From: JAXDJJ01 sp034665745
Lineage (GTDB): Bacteria; Actinomycetota; CADDZG01; WHSQ01
Length of the DNA: 9,707 nucleotides
Assembly (NCBI GenBank): GCA_034665745.1
Contig: JAXDJJ010000007.1
Span: 1-9,707, forward strand
Reading direction: 5' to 3'
Each line of letters opens with the position of its first letter. The stretch's first letter is position 1. The translations under genes were made by a program, and so were the position numbers. A model generated the notes under the pieces. The model made no database searches, was not told the DNA's origin, and saw only the letters and a list, made by a program, of their open reading frames with translations. Below are positions 1-7,579 of the stretch, in pieces.

Positions 1-252
1 GAAACGATCCTCGAGTCCGTCGGCAAGACCGGCAAGGCGATGGTCGTCTACGAGGACAACAAGTTCCTTGGCGTGGGGGCCGAGGTCGCCGCGCAGATCT
101 CCGAGCACGCGCTGTTCGACCTCGACGCACCGGTCGTCCGCATCGGTGGGCCGCACGTTCCCGCCATGCCGTACGCACCGACCTTGGAGAAGTGGTTCCT
201 TCCCGACGTCGACCGCATCGAACAGCACATGAGGAAACTGGCCGAGTTCTAG
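1..252 (+). CDS. 2-oxo-acid dehydrogenase E1 component, beta subunit (3' end only)
   Basis: This is the C-terminal 83 residues of the beta subunit of a thiamine-diphosphate-dependent 2-oxo-acid dehydrogenase E1 (pyruvate or branched-chain type). E1 decarboxylates the 2-oxo acid and passes the acyl group to lipoyl-E2 in the cytoplasm. The frame is open from base 1, so the gene begins upstream of the window. What is seen is the transketolase C-terminal domain, with the family patterns VVYEDNKFLGVGAEVAAQI, DAPVVRIGGPHVPAMPYAP and a final LEKWFLPD...I...MRKLAEF. These match E1-beta C termini closely in order and spacing. The catalytic and cofactor-binding part is not in the window, so pyruvate cannot be told from branched-chain substrates. 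The stop codon is followed at once by lipA, whose product lipoylates the E2 partner of this enzyme, which supports the assignment. Confidence 0.92.
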   Translation, partial: ETILESVGKTGKAMVVYEDNKFLGVGAEVAAQISEHALFDLDAPVVRIGGPHVPAMPYAPTLEKWFLPDVDRIEQHMRKLAEF

Positions 253-1245
253 ATGCCTGAAGCTCTTATCCCTACGATCAGGACCCGCGCTGATATCGAG
301 CGCGACCTGCGTCGTGGGGCGAAGATCGGAGTTGCTCCCGGCCCCGACGCTCCGCGTCCGAGCCGGAGACCCGAATGGCTCAAGGTCAAAGTGCAGACCG
401 GCGAGAACTTCACCGAGCTGCGCAACATCATGCGCGAGCGCGGCCTCCATACGGTGTGTGAGGAGGCCGCCTGCCCGAACATCTACGAATGCTGGGAGTC
501 GCGCGAGGCAACGTTCCTCCTCTGCGGTGACCTCTGCACGCGCAGGTGTGGGTTCTGCGATGTCATGACGGCGAAGCCGCAAGCGCTGGATCCCGAGGAG
601 CCCGCCAAGATCGCCGAGGCGGTCCGCCTGATGGGCCTCAAGTTCGCGGTCATCACGGGTGTTGCCCGGGACGATCTCGATGATGGGGCGGCAGGCCACT
701 GGGCCCAGACGGTCACTGCGGTGCGCGAGCAGATGCCGGACTGTGGCATCGAGGTCCTCATCCCCGACTTCAAAGGCCGCAAGGAGCACCCTCGCGAATC
801 GCTCGCGACCGTCATCGCTGCGGGGCCAGATGTCCTCGCCCACAACCTCGAGACCGTGCGACGACTCCACCCCAGCATCCGACCCGGCTTCGGTTACGAC
901 GCAAGCCTTGAGTTGCTGAAGTGGGCGAAGGAGTTGCGTGCCGACCAGGTTACGAAGTCGAACCTCATCGTCGGGATGGGGGAGACCGAAGCCGAGGTCT
1001 ACGACGCAATGCGCGATCTCCGTGCGATCGGTTGCGATGTCTTGACGATCGGTCAGTACCTGCAGCCGAGCGTTGCGTGGCACCTTCCGGTCGACCGTTG
1101 GGTCCACCCGGACGAGTTCGCACGCTTCAAGGCGTTCGGCGAGAACGAGCTCGGGTTCGCATGGGTCGAGTCCGGCCCCCTCGTGCGTTCCAGCTACCAC
1201 GCAGGCAAGCAGTACCGGAGCGCGAGCGCCCGTCTCGCCGGTTAG
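253..1245 (+). CDS. lipA: Lipoyl synthase
   Basis: A 330-residue radical-SAM enzyme that inserts two sulfur atoms into the octanoyl chain on E2 or GcvH to make the lipoyl cofactor. Both cluster motifs are complete. C69-x4-C74-x5-C80 (in CEEAACPNIYECW) binds the auxiliary 4Fe-4S cluster that donates sulfur. C95-x3-C99-x2-C102 (CTRRCGFC) binds the radical-SAM cluster. The conserved terminal RSSYHA segment (from residue 312) carries the serine that ligates the auxiliary cluster in this family. Other family landmarks are RPEWLKVK, GLHTVCEEA, the VLAHNLETV stretch and LTIGQYLQPS. Length is normal for the family. The ATG abuts the E1-beta stop (TAG then ATG) with only weak Shine-Dalgarno character, so translation is probably coupled. 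No lipB is seen here. Its stop codon forms part of the ribosome site of the next gene. Confidence 0.97.
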   Translation: MPEALIPTIRTRADIERDLRRGAKIGVAPGPDAPRPSRRPEWLKVKVQTGENFTELRNIMRERGLHTVCEEAACPNIYECWESREATFLLCGDLCTRRCGFCDVMTAKPQALDPEEPAKIAEAVRLMGLKFAVITGVARDDLDDGAAGHWAQTVTAVREQMPDCGIEVLIPDFKGRKEHPRESLATVIAAGPDVLAHNLETVRRLHPSIRPGFGYDASLELLKWAKELRADQVTKSNLIVGMGETEAEVYDAMRDLRAIGCDVLTIGQYLQPSVAWHLPVDRWVHPDEFARFKAFGENELGFAWVESGPLVRSSYHAGKQYRSASARLAG

Positions 1246-1248
1246 GAG
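1243..1248 (+). promoter_or_regulatory. Shine-Dalgarno that selects an ATC start for lipoprotein 1
   Basis: TAGGAG overlaps the lipA stop codon and lies 7 bases before the ATC at 1256. There is no ATG, GTG or TTG in the lipoprotein frame at a usable distance downstream of it. The site is therefore the main positional argument for ATC as initiator. Confidence 0.6.
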
Positions 1249-1255
1249 CGTTCCG

Positions 1256-1690
1256 ATCCGCGCTGCTGCTGTTCTCGTCGCGGTGTTGATGCTCGGTTCG
1301 TGCGGTGGGAGCACCGGGAACAGCGCTCAGCCTTCTCCGACCCCTTGTCCTTCCGTTACGCCCGGGGCCGTCGACGAATCGCTGATCCCCAAGGATGTGC
1401 CGATCGAGCTCTTGGGTGACCTCGTCGCGACGAAGGTGAAGAACGGCTTCCTGACGGTGGATTCATTCACGACAACTCAGATCATCGAGCTCGATCCACA
1501 GTTCCAGCGCGACCTGCTGGCCAACGGCTACCAGATCGTGAGCCACGACAACGAAGGCTTCGAAGCCGAGATCTTCTTCGCGAAACATGGCGGGACCACC
1601 GGGGTCTTCAGCCTGCACGACTACCCGTGCCGCAAGGGAACCGTTCGCCTCAAGCTCGTCTACGGTTCGAAAGAGCTGCAACGGAGATAA
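1256..1690 (+). CDS. Small lipoprotein 1 (paralogue of the one at 7575), probable ATC start
   Basis: A 144-residue predicted lipoprotein of unknown function. Read from ATC at 1256 it begins MRAAAVLVAVLMLGSC: one arginine, a hydrophobic core and a lipobox LGSC with the lipidated cysteine at residue 16. A Ser/Pro/Thr-rich linker (about residues 19-36) leads into one compact domain with NGFLT, then GYQIVSHDNEGFEAEIFF, then a beta-rich end. C31 and C125 have counterparts in the paralogue and could form a disulfide. The exported domain recalls the common helix-strand pattern of small bacterial lipoproteins (amphipathic segment, 'GY/GW' turn, antiparallel strands), but I cannot name a family. The only upstream in-frame start, TTG at 1073, would overlap lipA by 173 bases. 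The first downstream ones (GTG 1283, TTG 1286, ATG 1289) leave at most six residues before the cysteine. It follows lipA by 10 bases and precedes the phosphoesterase by 40. The coding region is well supported, the exact start less so. Confidence 0.78.
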   Translation: MRAAAVLVAVLMLGSCGGSTGNSAQPSPTPCPSVTPGAVDESLIPKDVPIELLGDLVATKVKNGFLTVDSFTTTQIIELDPQFQRDLLANGYQIVSHDNEGFEAEIFFAKHGGTTGVFSLHDYPCRKGTVRLKLVYGSKELQRR

Positions 1691-1720
1691 CCGGCAGTAC
1701 CATCGGAAAACGGCTGTTCT

Positions 1721-1725
1721 GGGAG
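1721..1725 (+). promoter_or_regulatory. Ribosome binding site of the propeller-phosphoesterase gene
   Basis: GGGAG lies 5 bases before the ATG at 1731. It favours that ATG over the in-frame GTG at 1725 and over starts inside lipoprotein 1. The 40-base gap between the two genes shows no convincing promoter or terminator. Confidence 0.55.
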
Positions 1726-1730
1726 TGCGG

Positions 1731-4661
1731 ATGAAGGTGGAGCGATTCAAGACGTCCTTAGTCGTCGGCGTCGCGCTCGCCCTTGTGGCCACGATCGTTG
1801 CGGTGGCCCAGGTGCTCCCCGAGGAATACCGGACCCCTCAAGGCACGAAGCTCCGTCCGGCCGGCACCCAGATCGATACCTCCCGGGCCCCAACCGGGGT
1901 CGATGTCTCTCCCGACTCTCAAACCGTCTTTGCCATCAACAGCGGCCCGTTCGAACAGAAGCTCGATGTCGTTGACGCCAACACCCTGACGAAGACCGCA
2001 GCGACCTCCACCGACCTCTTCATGGGCGTGGTTGGCGACAATCAAGGCAACATCTGGACATCGACGGGTTCGCGCAACCGCATCTTCCAGTTCAAGTACG
2101 AGGGGGCCGCGGCCGCCGATGCTCGGTCGGTGGGGATCCTGCCCGGCACACCGAACGAAGGCATCCCCGCGTACGGATACCCGGGCAACCTCGAGGTATC
2201 CGACAAGCAGGTGCTCTACGTCGCGGCAAGCATCTCGATGCCACAGAGCTACATCCAAGAGGTCGATCCCGAAGCGCGCCCGTGCCCGGGTGGCGCACCG
2301 GCGAAGGAGCCGATCTGTTCGGCGATCAACATCATCGATGTGTCGAGCCCACATGAAGAGGCATCTGCCTACTCGGTGCATCTTGTGCCCGTCGGGCGTG
2401 ACGCGTACGGGATCGCATTGAACGAGAAGGCGAAGAAGGTCTACGTCTCGAACTGGGCCGACGAGACGAACCGCAAACGTGGGCGGGGCAAGGGCACCAT
2501 CTCGGTGGTCGACATCTCCGAGTCGGGCAAAGAGCGAGAGGTCCAGGTCGTGCCTGTAGGCCATCACCCGACCGGCCTCGCCTTGTCTCCCAACAACAGG
2601 AAGCTTGTCGTGGCTAACTCCGCCGACGACACGATCACGGTCATGCGCTTGAGCCGGGATGGGATCGTGTCCAGCAAGCACACGTTGTCGGTCCGGCCCA
2701 CCCGAGGCTCACCACGCGGAACCACACCTCTTGCGGTTGCGTGGGGGCCGAACAACTTGCGGATCTTCGTCGCGCTCGCCGGCGTCAACGCGATCGAAGT
2801 CCGCAGAGCGAACGGAACCCGGATCCCGCGCACGGTCAAGATCGGTGAAGGTCAGAACGCGACCTCGGTCGCTTCTCCCGGCACCTACCTTCCAACAGGG
2901 TGGTACCCGAGCGCCCTGGAAGCAGCGACCCATCCCGAGGGTGAGGGCATGCGCTTGTACGTCACGAACCTCAAGGGGATGGGGGCCGGCCCGGGCGTCA
3001 ACGGGGGAGCGGTCGGTTCGACGACCGGTTCCCGCCCGCAAGGGAGCCTGTCGGTCATCACCCGACCACCACCCGGCCCCGAACGCCGCGGGTTCTACGG
3101 CAACTGGACCGCTACGACGATCGAGAACAACAACTGGCTTCCACTGTTCGATCCCCGCGTTGCAAGCGCGGGCCACGATCCCTGCATGCCTGCGCCGTTG
3201 CCCGATGGTTCGAAGACGTTCAGCAAGGTGTTGTGCGATCTGCACAAGGGCAAACTCGATCGCCGGCAATTCCACGTCGTGTACATCGTCAAGGAGAACA
3301 AGACATTCGATCAGTACTTCGGCGACCTGGCCACGACGGTGCCGGACGCGGACGCCGACCCGGAATGGATGCTCTACGGCGATGGCATCACGACCAACCA
3401 GCACAACCTTGCCGAGAGCTACACGATCATGGACAACTTCTGGGCGGACTCGGAAGCCTCGACCACCGGTCACAGCTGGACGTCTGCCGGTTATGCGACC
3501 GAATACGTTGAGATCACGTGGAACACCGAGTACGACGAAGGCCTGCGCGGCAAGCGCGGCTCGGGCCGCTATCAGGGCCAGATCGGCAACCCAGACGAGG
3601 ATCTCCAGGACGAGAATGTTGCAGAGACGGAGAGCCAGCTCTTCGAGCCTGCCGAGCGCCTCGTTGACCTCTTCGCGGAAGACGAGCTCAACAAGAGTGG
3701 CGCGACCTATCGGATCTATTCGGACGATGTAGAGGAAGACTCCGAAGCCGTGAAGTGGCGCGTTCCTCTCGCTCTGTGGGGATTCGGTTCGTCGGCGGTG
3801 CACCACGGCCGCGATCTCGACTTCCCGGACACCGACCGGGCCCGGATGTTCATCGAGGGCAAGACGATCTCGCACGCGTGGGGCGCATGTGGGTTCATCC
3901 CCGATCCCGACAACTGCGGCAAACCCCCGCCCGAGACCTACCTGCAAGAGATCAAGTTCGAACCCGAGGATCGCGAGAAGTTCACCCTCAACGCGTGGAC
4001 CGAGCACTACGACGCGTGTCGAAGCGATGGAAAGAGTGATGGGTTCTGCCAGCGCGAGATGCCGAACTTCCTTTACGTGTCGTTGCCGGTGGACCACACC
4101 CTTGGCTTCAACCCCGAGATGCCCACGCCGGAATCCATGGTCGCCGACAACGACGACGCGGTTGGCATGATCATGGATGCACTGTCGAAGTCACCGTTCT
4201 GGAAACGAACCCTGGTAATCATCACCGAGGACGACACCCAAGCGGCCGGCGACCACGTCGACGCGCACCGCACCTTCCTGTTGACGGCAGGTGGTCTCTC
4301 TCGAACCATGGGTCAGGACGATCTGGCGTCCCACCAACTCGCGAGCTTCCCCTCGATCCTAAAAACGGTCGAGGTCATGTTCGGCCTTCCACCACTGACG
4401 ATCTACGACCGCTCCGCGGTGCCGTTGCACGATGTCGTGGTCAAGAGCCTCGCGGACGTGAACAGCGCGGAGTACACGTTCGAGCCGAATCCGTTGCCGT
4501 TCTTACTGAATCCTCCAACCGGGATGCTGGCAGAGATCTCACAACAACTCGACTGGACCTTGGACCAGACCGATCCATTCGTGTTGCGCGACCTGCTCTA
4601 TGCGGGGATCAAGGGGTGGCCGCTACCGAGGGCAACGGCCGCGCTCGCCGACCACAACTAG
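1731..4661 (+). CDS. Secreted YncE-type beta-propeller fused to alkaline-phosphatase-superfamily phosphoesterase
   Basis: A 976-residue exported enzyme. Residues 1-26 form a Sec signal peptide (MKVERFK, a hydrophobic core, then AVA before Q27). Residues about 30-500 carry YncE/YVTN-like propeller repeats: VYVSN near 237, KLVVANSADDTITV near 291 and LYVTN near 409. Residues about 513-930 are a phosphoesterase domain of the bacterial phospholipase C/acid phosphatase type. Its motifs are HVVYIVKENKTFDQYFGD (E522-N523), TTGHSW (H581), LPVDHT (D788-H789) and EDDTQAAGDHVDAHR (E833-D834-D835 and D841-H846). By family precedent the E-N and D-D pairs bind metal. The expected reaction is phosphomonoester or phosphodiester hydrolysis outside the membrane; the substrate cannot be read from sequence. 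The two-domain layout is known from proteins annotated 'bifunctional YncE/alkaline phosphatase family'. The ATG was chosen because it gives a clean signal peptide and has GGGAG 5 bases upstream. It ends 14 bases before the GMC gene. Confidence 0.92.
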   Translation: MKVERFKTSLVVGVALALVATIVAVAQVLPEEYRTPQGTKLRPAGTQIDTSRAPTGVDVSPDSQTVFAINSGPFEQKLDVVDANTLTKTAATSTDLFMGVVGDNQGNIWTSTGSRNRIFQFKYEGAAAADARSVGILPGTPNEGIPAYGYPGNLEVSDKQVLYVAASISMPQSYIQEVDPEARPCPGGAPAKEPICSAINIIDVSSPHEEASAYSVHLVPVGRDAYGIALNEKAKKVYVSNWADETNRKRGRGKGTISVVDISESGKEREVQVVPVGHHPTGLALSPNNRKLVVANSADDTITVMRLSRDGIVSSKHTLSVRPTRGSPRGTTPLAVAWGPNNLRIFVALAGVNAIEVRRANGTRIPRTVKIGEGQNATSVASPGTYLPTGWYPSALEAATHPEGEGMRLYVTNLKGMGAGPGVNGGAVGSTTGSRPQGSLSVITRPPPGPERRGFYGNWTATTIENNNWLPLFDPRVASAGHDPCMPAPLPDGSKTFSKVLCDLHKGKLDRRQFHVVYIVKENKTFDQYFGDLATTVPDADADPEWMLYGDGITTNQHNLAESYTIMDNFWADSEASTTGHSWTSAGYATEYVEITWNTEYDEGLRGKRGSGRYQGQIGNPDEDLQDENVAETESQLFEPAERLVDLFAEDELNKSGATYRIYSDDVEEDSEAVKWRVPLALWGFGSSAVHHGRDLDFPDTDRARMFIEGKTISHAWGACGFIPDPDNCGKPPPETYLQEIKFEPEDREKFTLNAWTEHYDACRSDGKSDGFCQREMPNFLYVSLPVDHTLGFNPEMPTPESMVADNDDAVGMIMDALSKSPFWKRTLVIITEDDTQAAGDHVDAHRTFLLTAGGLSRTMGQDDLASHQLASFPSILKTVEVMFGLPPLTIYDRSAVPLHDVVVKSLADVNSAEYTFEPNPLPFLLNPPTGMLAEISQQLDWTLDQTDPFVLRDLLYAGIKGWPLPRATAALADHN

Positions 4662-4675
4662 GCGAGACTTCCCGG

Positions 4676-6748
4676 GTGAGTAAGGCCCAGCGCTTCTCCG
4701 CGCGAGACATCGCGTGCCTTGACGCCCTTGCCCGGGCGATGCTGCCTGAAGGCTTCGAGTTGCCGGGTGGCGGTCAGGCCCAGGTCGCGGAGCGGCTCGA
4801 AGAACAGACCTCGTATCTCACTCCACGGGTCATCGCTAGATTGCGAGTGATCGTTCGTTTGTGGGAATGGGCTCCACTGCTCTCACGGGAGCGGCGGTCA
4901 TACAGCCGGCTCGATCCCATCTTTCAGGTCGGGTGGTTGGAGCGTGCCTACCGCTCGCGCTTCCCGATCCGTCGCCTCCACGTCGCGGCCCTCAAGCAGA
5001 TCCTGTTCCTCGCGTGGGCTTCGGTCCCCGAGGTCGAGGATGCCCTCGGCTACGACTACCGCTGCCGTCGAGACGAAGACGTGCACGGGAGCGAAAGGGC
5101 GACGCCCCCATCCGATCCGGTGGATCCAGGGCCCGAGCCGGCCGACTACTTCAGACCGGGACCTGCATTCACGTCCGGAGCGGTCCCCGAGCGGCTTCTT
5201 GCCATCCGTGACTTCGAGATCCGGGGTGACACCGCCTTGGAGACCGAGTCGTGGCCCGACCTCGGCGACGGTGCGCGCGAGCGATGCGATGTCGTGATCG
5301 TGGGTTCCGGTGCGGGCGGAGCGGTCGCCGCCGCCACCCTGGCCGAGCGCGGCTTGTCCGTGATCGTCGTGGAAGAGGGCCAGCAGGTGCGAGCGGAGGA
5401 AGACTTCGTAGGTCCTCCGTTCGAACGCTTCCAGCGGTTCTGTCGCGACAACGCGACGACCCAAGCGTGGGGGACACCCCCGATCCCGATGCCGATCGGC
5501 AAGGTCGTCGGAGGCACGACGGTCGTCAACTGCGGGACCTGTTTCCGCGTGCCGTCACAGATCCTGGCGCGCTGGTCGAGCGAGTTCGGTATCGATGGTG
5601 CCGGGCCGGACGACCTCGCACCCCATTTCGAGGCCATCGAGGATGCCCTCAACGTCAGGCCTGTGCCGTGGCCGTTGCTAGGACCGAACGGAACCGCTGC
5701 GTACAAGGGCTCGTCGGCTCTCGGTTACTCGGGCGGTCCCTTGCTGAGGTGCATCACCGATTGTCACGGCTGCGGGCAGTGCATCTTCGGCTCGCCGACG
5801 AATGCCAAGCAAGCGATGCACATCTCGTATCTGCCACGCGCATGGCGCGCCGGTGCGCGCATCCTCTCGCGCTGTCGCGCGGACCGGGTCGTCGTCGAGA
5901 ACGGTCGGGCGCGCGGCGTCGAGGCCACCCTTCTCGGCCCCGACGATCGCCCAACGGGAACCATCCGGATCGACGCGGCCCAGGTCATCGTGAGCGCCGG
6001 TGCGATCCACTCGCCGGTGCTGTTGAAGACGAGCGAGGTGCCCGACCCATCCGACACGACGGGCCGCAACCTCCGCATCCACCCAGCTACTGGTGTCGGC
6101 GGTGTGTTCGAAGGCTCCGACCCGATGTGGAAAGGCACGTTGCAGAGCTACTTCGTCGACGAGTTCTTCGAGTCACACGGCCTGATGTTCGAGGCGACAA
6201 GCACGGTCCCGGGCATCGGCGCGGGCTCGGTACCCGGGATCGGCGGCCAAGCGATGACGGAACTCGCCGGGTTCAAGAACCTAGCCACGCTTGGGTTCTC
6301 GCTTGCCGACACGTCGACCGGCCGGGTCCGCCGGATGCCGAACGGTGAGGTGGTCGTGACCTACAAGCTCAACGCTGCCGATACCCACCGGATCGGTTTC
6401 GGTCTCGCGACCGCGGCCGAGATACTCCTTGCGGCGGGAGCCTCACGTGTCTATCCCGGCCTCCCCGGCATCGAGTCGATCTCCGCGCGTGAGGACCTCG
6501 CGCAACTCCGCGAACGCCCGTTGTCCTCGGCCCAGCTCCGCTTGACCGCGTTCCACCCGATGGGGACCGTGCGTATGGGGGCCGACCCGGCCTCGTCTGC
6601 GGTCGACTCCGTTGGGCGTCATCACCATGTGGCCAACCTGTGGGTCGCCGACGGGAGTACCTTTCCAACGTGCGTGGGCGTCAATCCTCAGCTCACGATC
6701 ATGGCGTTCGCCAAGAGGACCGCGGAAGCAGTGGCTGCAACCGCTTAG
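4676..6748 (+). CDS. GMC-family FAD-dependent oxidoreductase with N-terminal helical extension
   Basis: A 690-residue flavoenzyme of the glucose-methanol-choline family, which oxidises alcohol groups to aldehydes or ketones. Residues 1 to about 200 are a mostly helical, Arg-rich extension that loosely recalls the gluconate-dehydrogenase subunit 3 or long-chain alcohol oxidase N terminus. CDVVIVGSGAGG (GxGxxG from G210) starts the FAD Rossmann fold, followed by VVEEG. GGTTVVN (279-285) is the GMC flavin-contact segment. FHPMGTVRMG places catalytic His at 627, VADGSTFPT follows, and GVNPQL gives the partner Asn at 670. A cysteine cluster (359, 363, 366, 369) precedes FGSPTNAK, a region that is cysteine-containing in long-chain GMC enzymes. 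No signal peptide or twin-arginine motif is seen, so it is probably cytoplasmic. Start: GTG at 4676, 14 bases after the upstream stop. The longer start at 4616 would overlap the phosphoesterase. The Shine-Dalgarno is weak, which suggests coupling. The substrate is unknown. Confidence 0.92.
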   Translation: MSKAQRFSARDIACLDALARAMLPEGFELPGGGQAQVAERLEEQTSYLTPRVIARLRVIVRLWEWAPLLSRERRSYSRLDPIFQVGWLERAYRSRFPIRRLHVAALKQILFLAWASVPEVEDALGYDYRCRRDEDVHGSERATPPSDPVDPGPEPADYFRPGPAFTSGAVPERLLAIRDFEIRGDTALETESWPDLGDGARERCDVVIVGSGAGGAVAAATLAERGLSVIVVEEGQQVRAEEDFVGPPFERFQRFCRDNATTQAWGTPPIPMPIGKVVGGTTVVNCGTCFRVPSQILARWSSEFGIDGAGPDDLAPHFEAIEDALNVRPVPWPLLGPNGTAAYKGSSALGYSGGPLLRCITDCHGCGQCIFGSPTNAKQAMHISYLPRAWRAGARILSRCRADRVVVENGRARGVEATLLGPDDRPTGTIRIDAAQVIVSAGAIHSPVLLKTSEVPDPSDTTGRNLRIHPATGVGGVFEGSDPMWKGTLQSYFVDEFFESHGLMFEATSTVPGIGAGSVPGIGGQAMTELAGFKNLATLGFSLADTSTGRVRRMPNGEVVVTYKLNAADTHRIGFGLATAAEILLAAGASRVYPGLPGIESISAREDLAQLRERPLSSAQLRLTAFHPMGTVRMGADPASSAVDSVGRHHHVANLWVADGSTFPTCVGVNPQLTIMAFAKRTAEAVAATA

Positions 6749-6752
6749 GAGG
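6747..6752 (+). promoter_or_regulatory. Strong Shine-Dalgarno of the SDR gene
   Basis: AGGAGG overlaps the GMC stop codon (TAG) and lies 5 bases before the ATG at 6758. It is the best ribosome site in the operon, and it shows that the GMC and SDR genes are translated from one message. Confidence 0.8.
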
Positions 6753-6757
6753 TTTCG

Positions 6758-7579
6758 ATGGAGCTAAGGAATTCGGTAGGGATCCTGACGGGAGCCTCGC
6801 GCGGCATCGGGGCCGAGCTAGCCGACGGTCTCGCGCGCAAGGGAGTGAACCTCGCGCTAGCCGCGCGTTCGAAGGATGACCTCGAGCAGGTCGCCGAGAA
6901 GGTCCGTGCGCGCGGCGTCAAGGTGATCGCGGTGCCAACCGATATCGCGAACCGCGCCGAGCTCGAAGAGCTGGTTGCGCGCACGAAGGAGGAGCTCGGT
7001 CCAGTAGATCTACTCGTCAACAACGCCGGGCTCGAGATCGCCGGTTACTCGCACGAGCTTGATCCCGAGGCGATCGATCAAGTCATCCAGGTGAACCTGA
7101 CATCGTTGATCCAGCTCACCCGCATGGTGATCCCCGAGATGATGCAGCGACACCGCGGCCACGTCTGCAACATCGCGTCGGTCGCCGGCAAAGTAGCCCG
7201 GCCCTATGCCACGGTGTATTCGGCGACCAAGCATGGAGTCGTCGGGTTCTCGTGGTCGTTGCGTGCGGAGTTGGCCGAGCACGGCGTCGAGGTTTCGGTG
7301 GTGTGTCCGGGTTACGTCGGCGATGTCGGCATGTTCGCGACGCGCACCGAGGGACTCCGTGTCGGCAAGCCGCCTTCGGCCCTCAAGGCCGTTTCGGCCG
7401 GCGATGTCGTCAAGGAGACCTTGAAGTCGATCGAGGACAACCGGGCAGAGTTCATCGTCGGTCCCCTGATGATGAAGATCGCCGATGTCGCTCACGCGAT
7501 CTCGCCAGACTTCGCCATGAACGTTGCCCGCAAGAGTGGCTCCTACCGCTACGTCAAGAAGGAAGCAACGGGCGATTAG
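6758..7579 (+). CDS. Classical short-chain dehydrogenase/reductase (SDR)
   Basis: A 273-residue NAD(P)-dependent oxidoreductase with all classical SDR landmarks. TGASRGIG (11-18) binds the dinucleotide, D62 sits in the TDIANR segment, NNAG is at 88-91, and the catalytic tetrad is N113, S141, Y154 and K158 (YSATK). Arg15 in the glycine loop and Arg37 after strand two (AARSKDD) favour NADPH over NADH by family rule. Length is typical. The C-terminal part (about 190-273) differs from the core in the usual way and would set the substrate, which I cannot infer. It follows the GMC gene by 9 bases, so an alcohol oxidase and a carbonyl reductase or alcohol dehydrogenase are made together, possibly working on the same compound. 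Its stop codon overlaps the proposed ATT start of the second lipoprotein. Confidence 0.95.
   Translation: MELRNSVGILTGASRGIGAELADGLARKGVNLALAARSKDDLEQVAEKVRARGVKVIAVPTDIANRAELEELVARTKEELGPVDLLVNNAGLEIAGYSHELDPEAIDQVIQVNLTSLIQLTRMVIPEMMQRHRGHVCNIASVAGKVARPYATVYSATKHGVVGFSWSLRAELAEHGVEVSVVCPGYVGDVGMFATRTEGLRVGKPPSALKAVSAGDVVKETLKSIEDNRAEFIVGPLMMKIADVAHAISPDFAMNVARKSGSYRYVKKEATGD

Noticed and set aside
1073..1255. Extended N terminus of lipoprotein 1 starting at TTG 1073
   Set aside because: It would overlap lipA by 173 bases and put over 60 Ser/Arg-rich residues before a lipoprotein signal sequence, which does not occur in functional signal peptides.
1587..1730. Extended N terminus of the propeller-phosphoesterase protein
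   Set aside because: The extension overlaps lipoprotein 1 and would bury the signal peptide. ATG at 1731 has its own ribosome site.
1758..2681. Antisense open frame of 307 codons
   Set aside because: It mirrors the propeller region of the same gene and has an Arg/His/Asp-rich composition typical of shadow frames.
2659..3732. Plus-strand open frame of 357 codons inside the phosphoesterase gene
   Set aside because: Arg/Ser/Thr-rich out-of-frame reading of a well-supported gene.
2709..4097. Long antisense open frame of 462 codons on the minus strand
   Set aside because: It lies wholly within the phosphoesterase gene, whose motifs are intact. In high-GC DNA the antisense frame often stays open, and the translation has no recognisable domain.
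5251..6348. Plus-strand open frame of 365 codons inside the GMC gene
   Set aside because: Extremely Arg-rich and lacks motifs, while the GMC frame over the same bases carries all the FAD-binding signatures.
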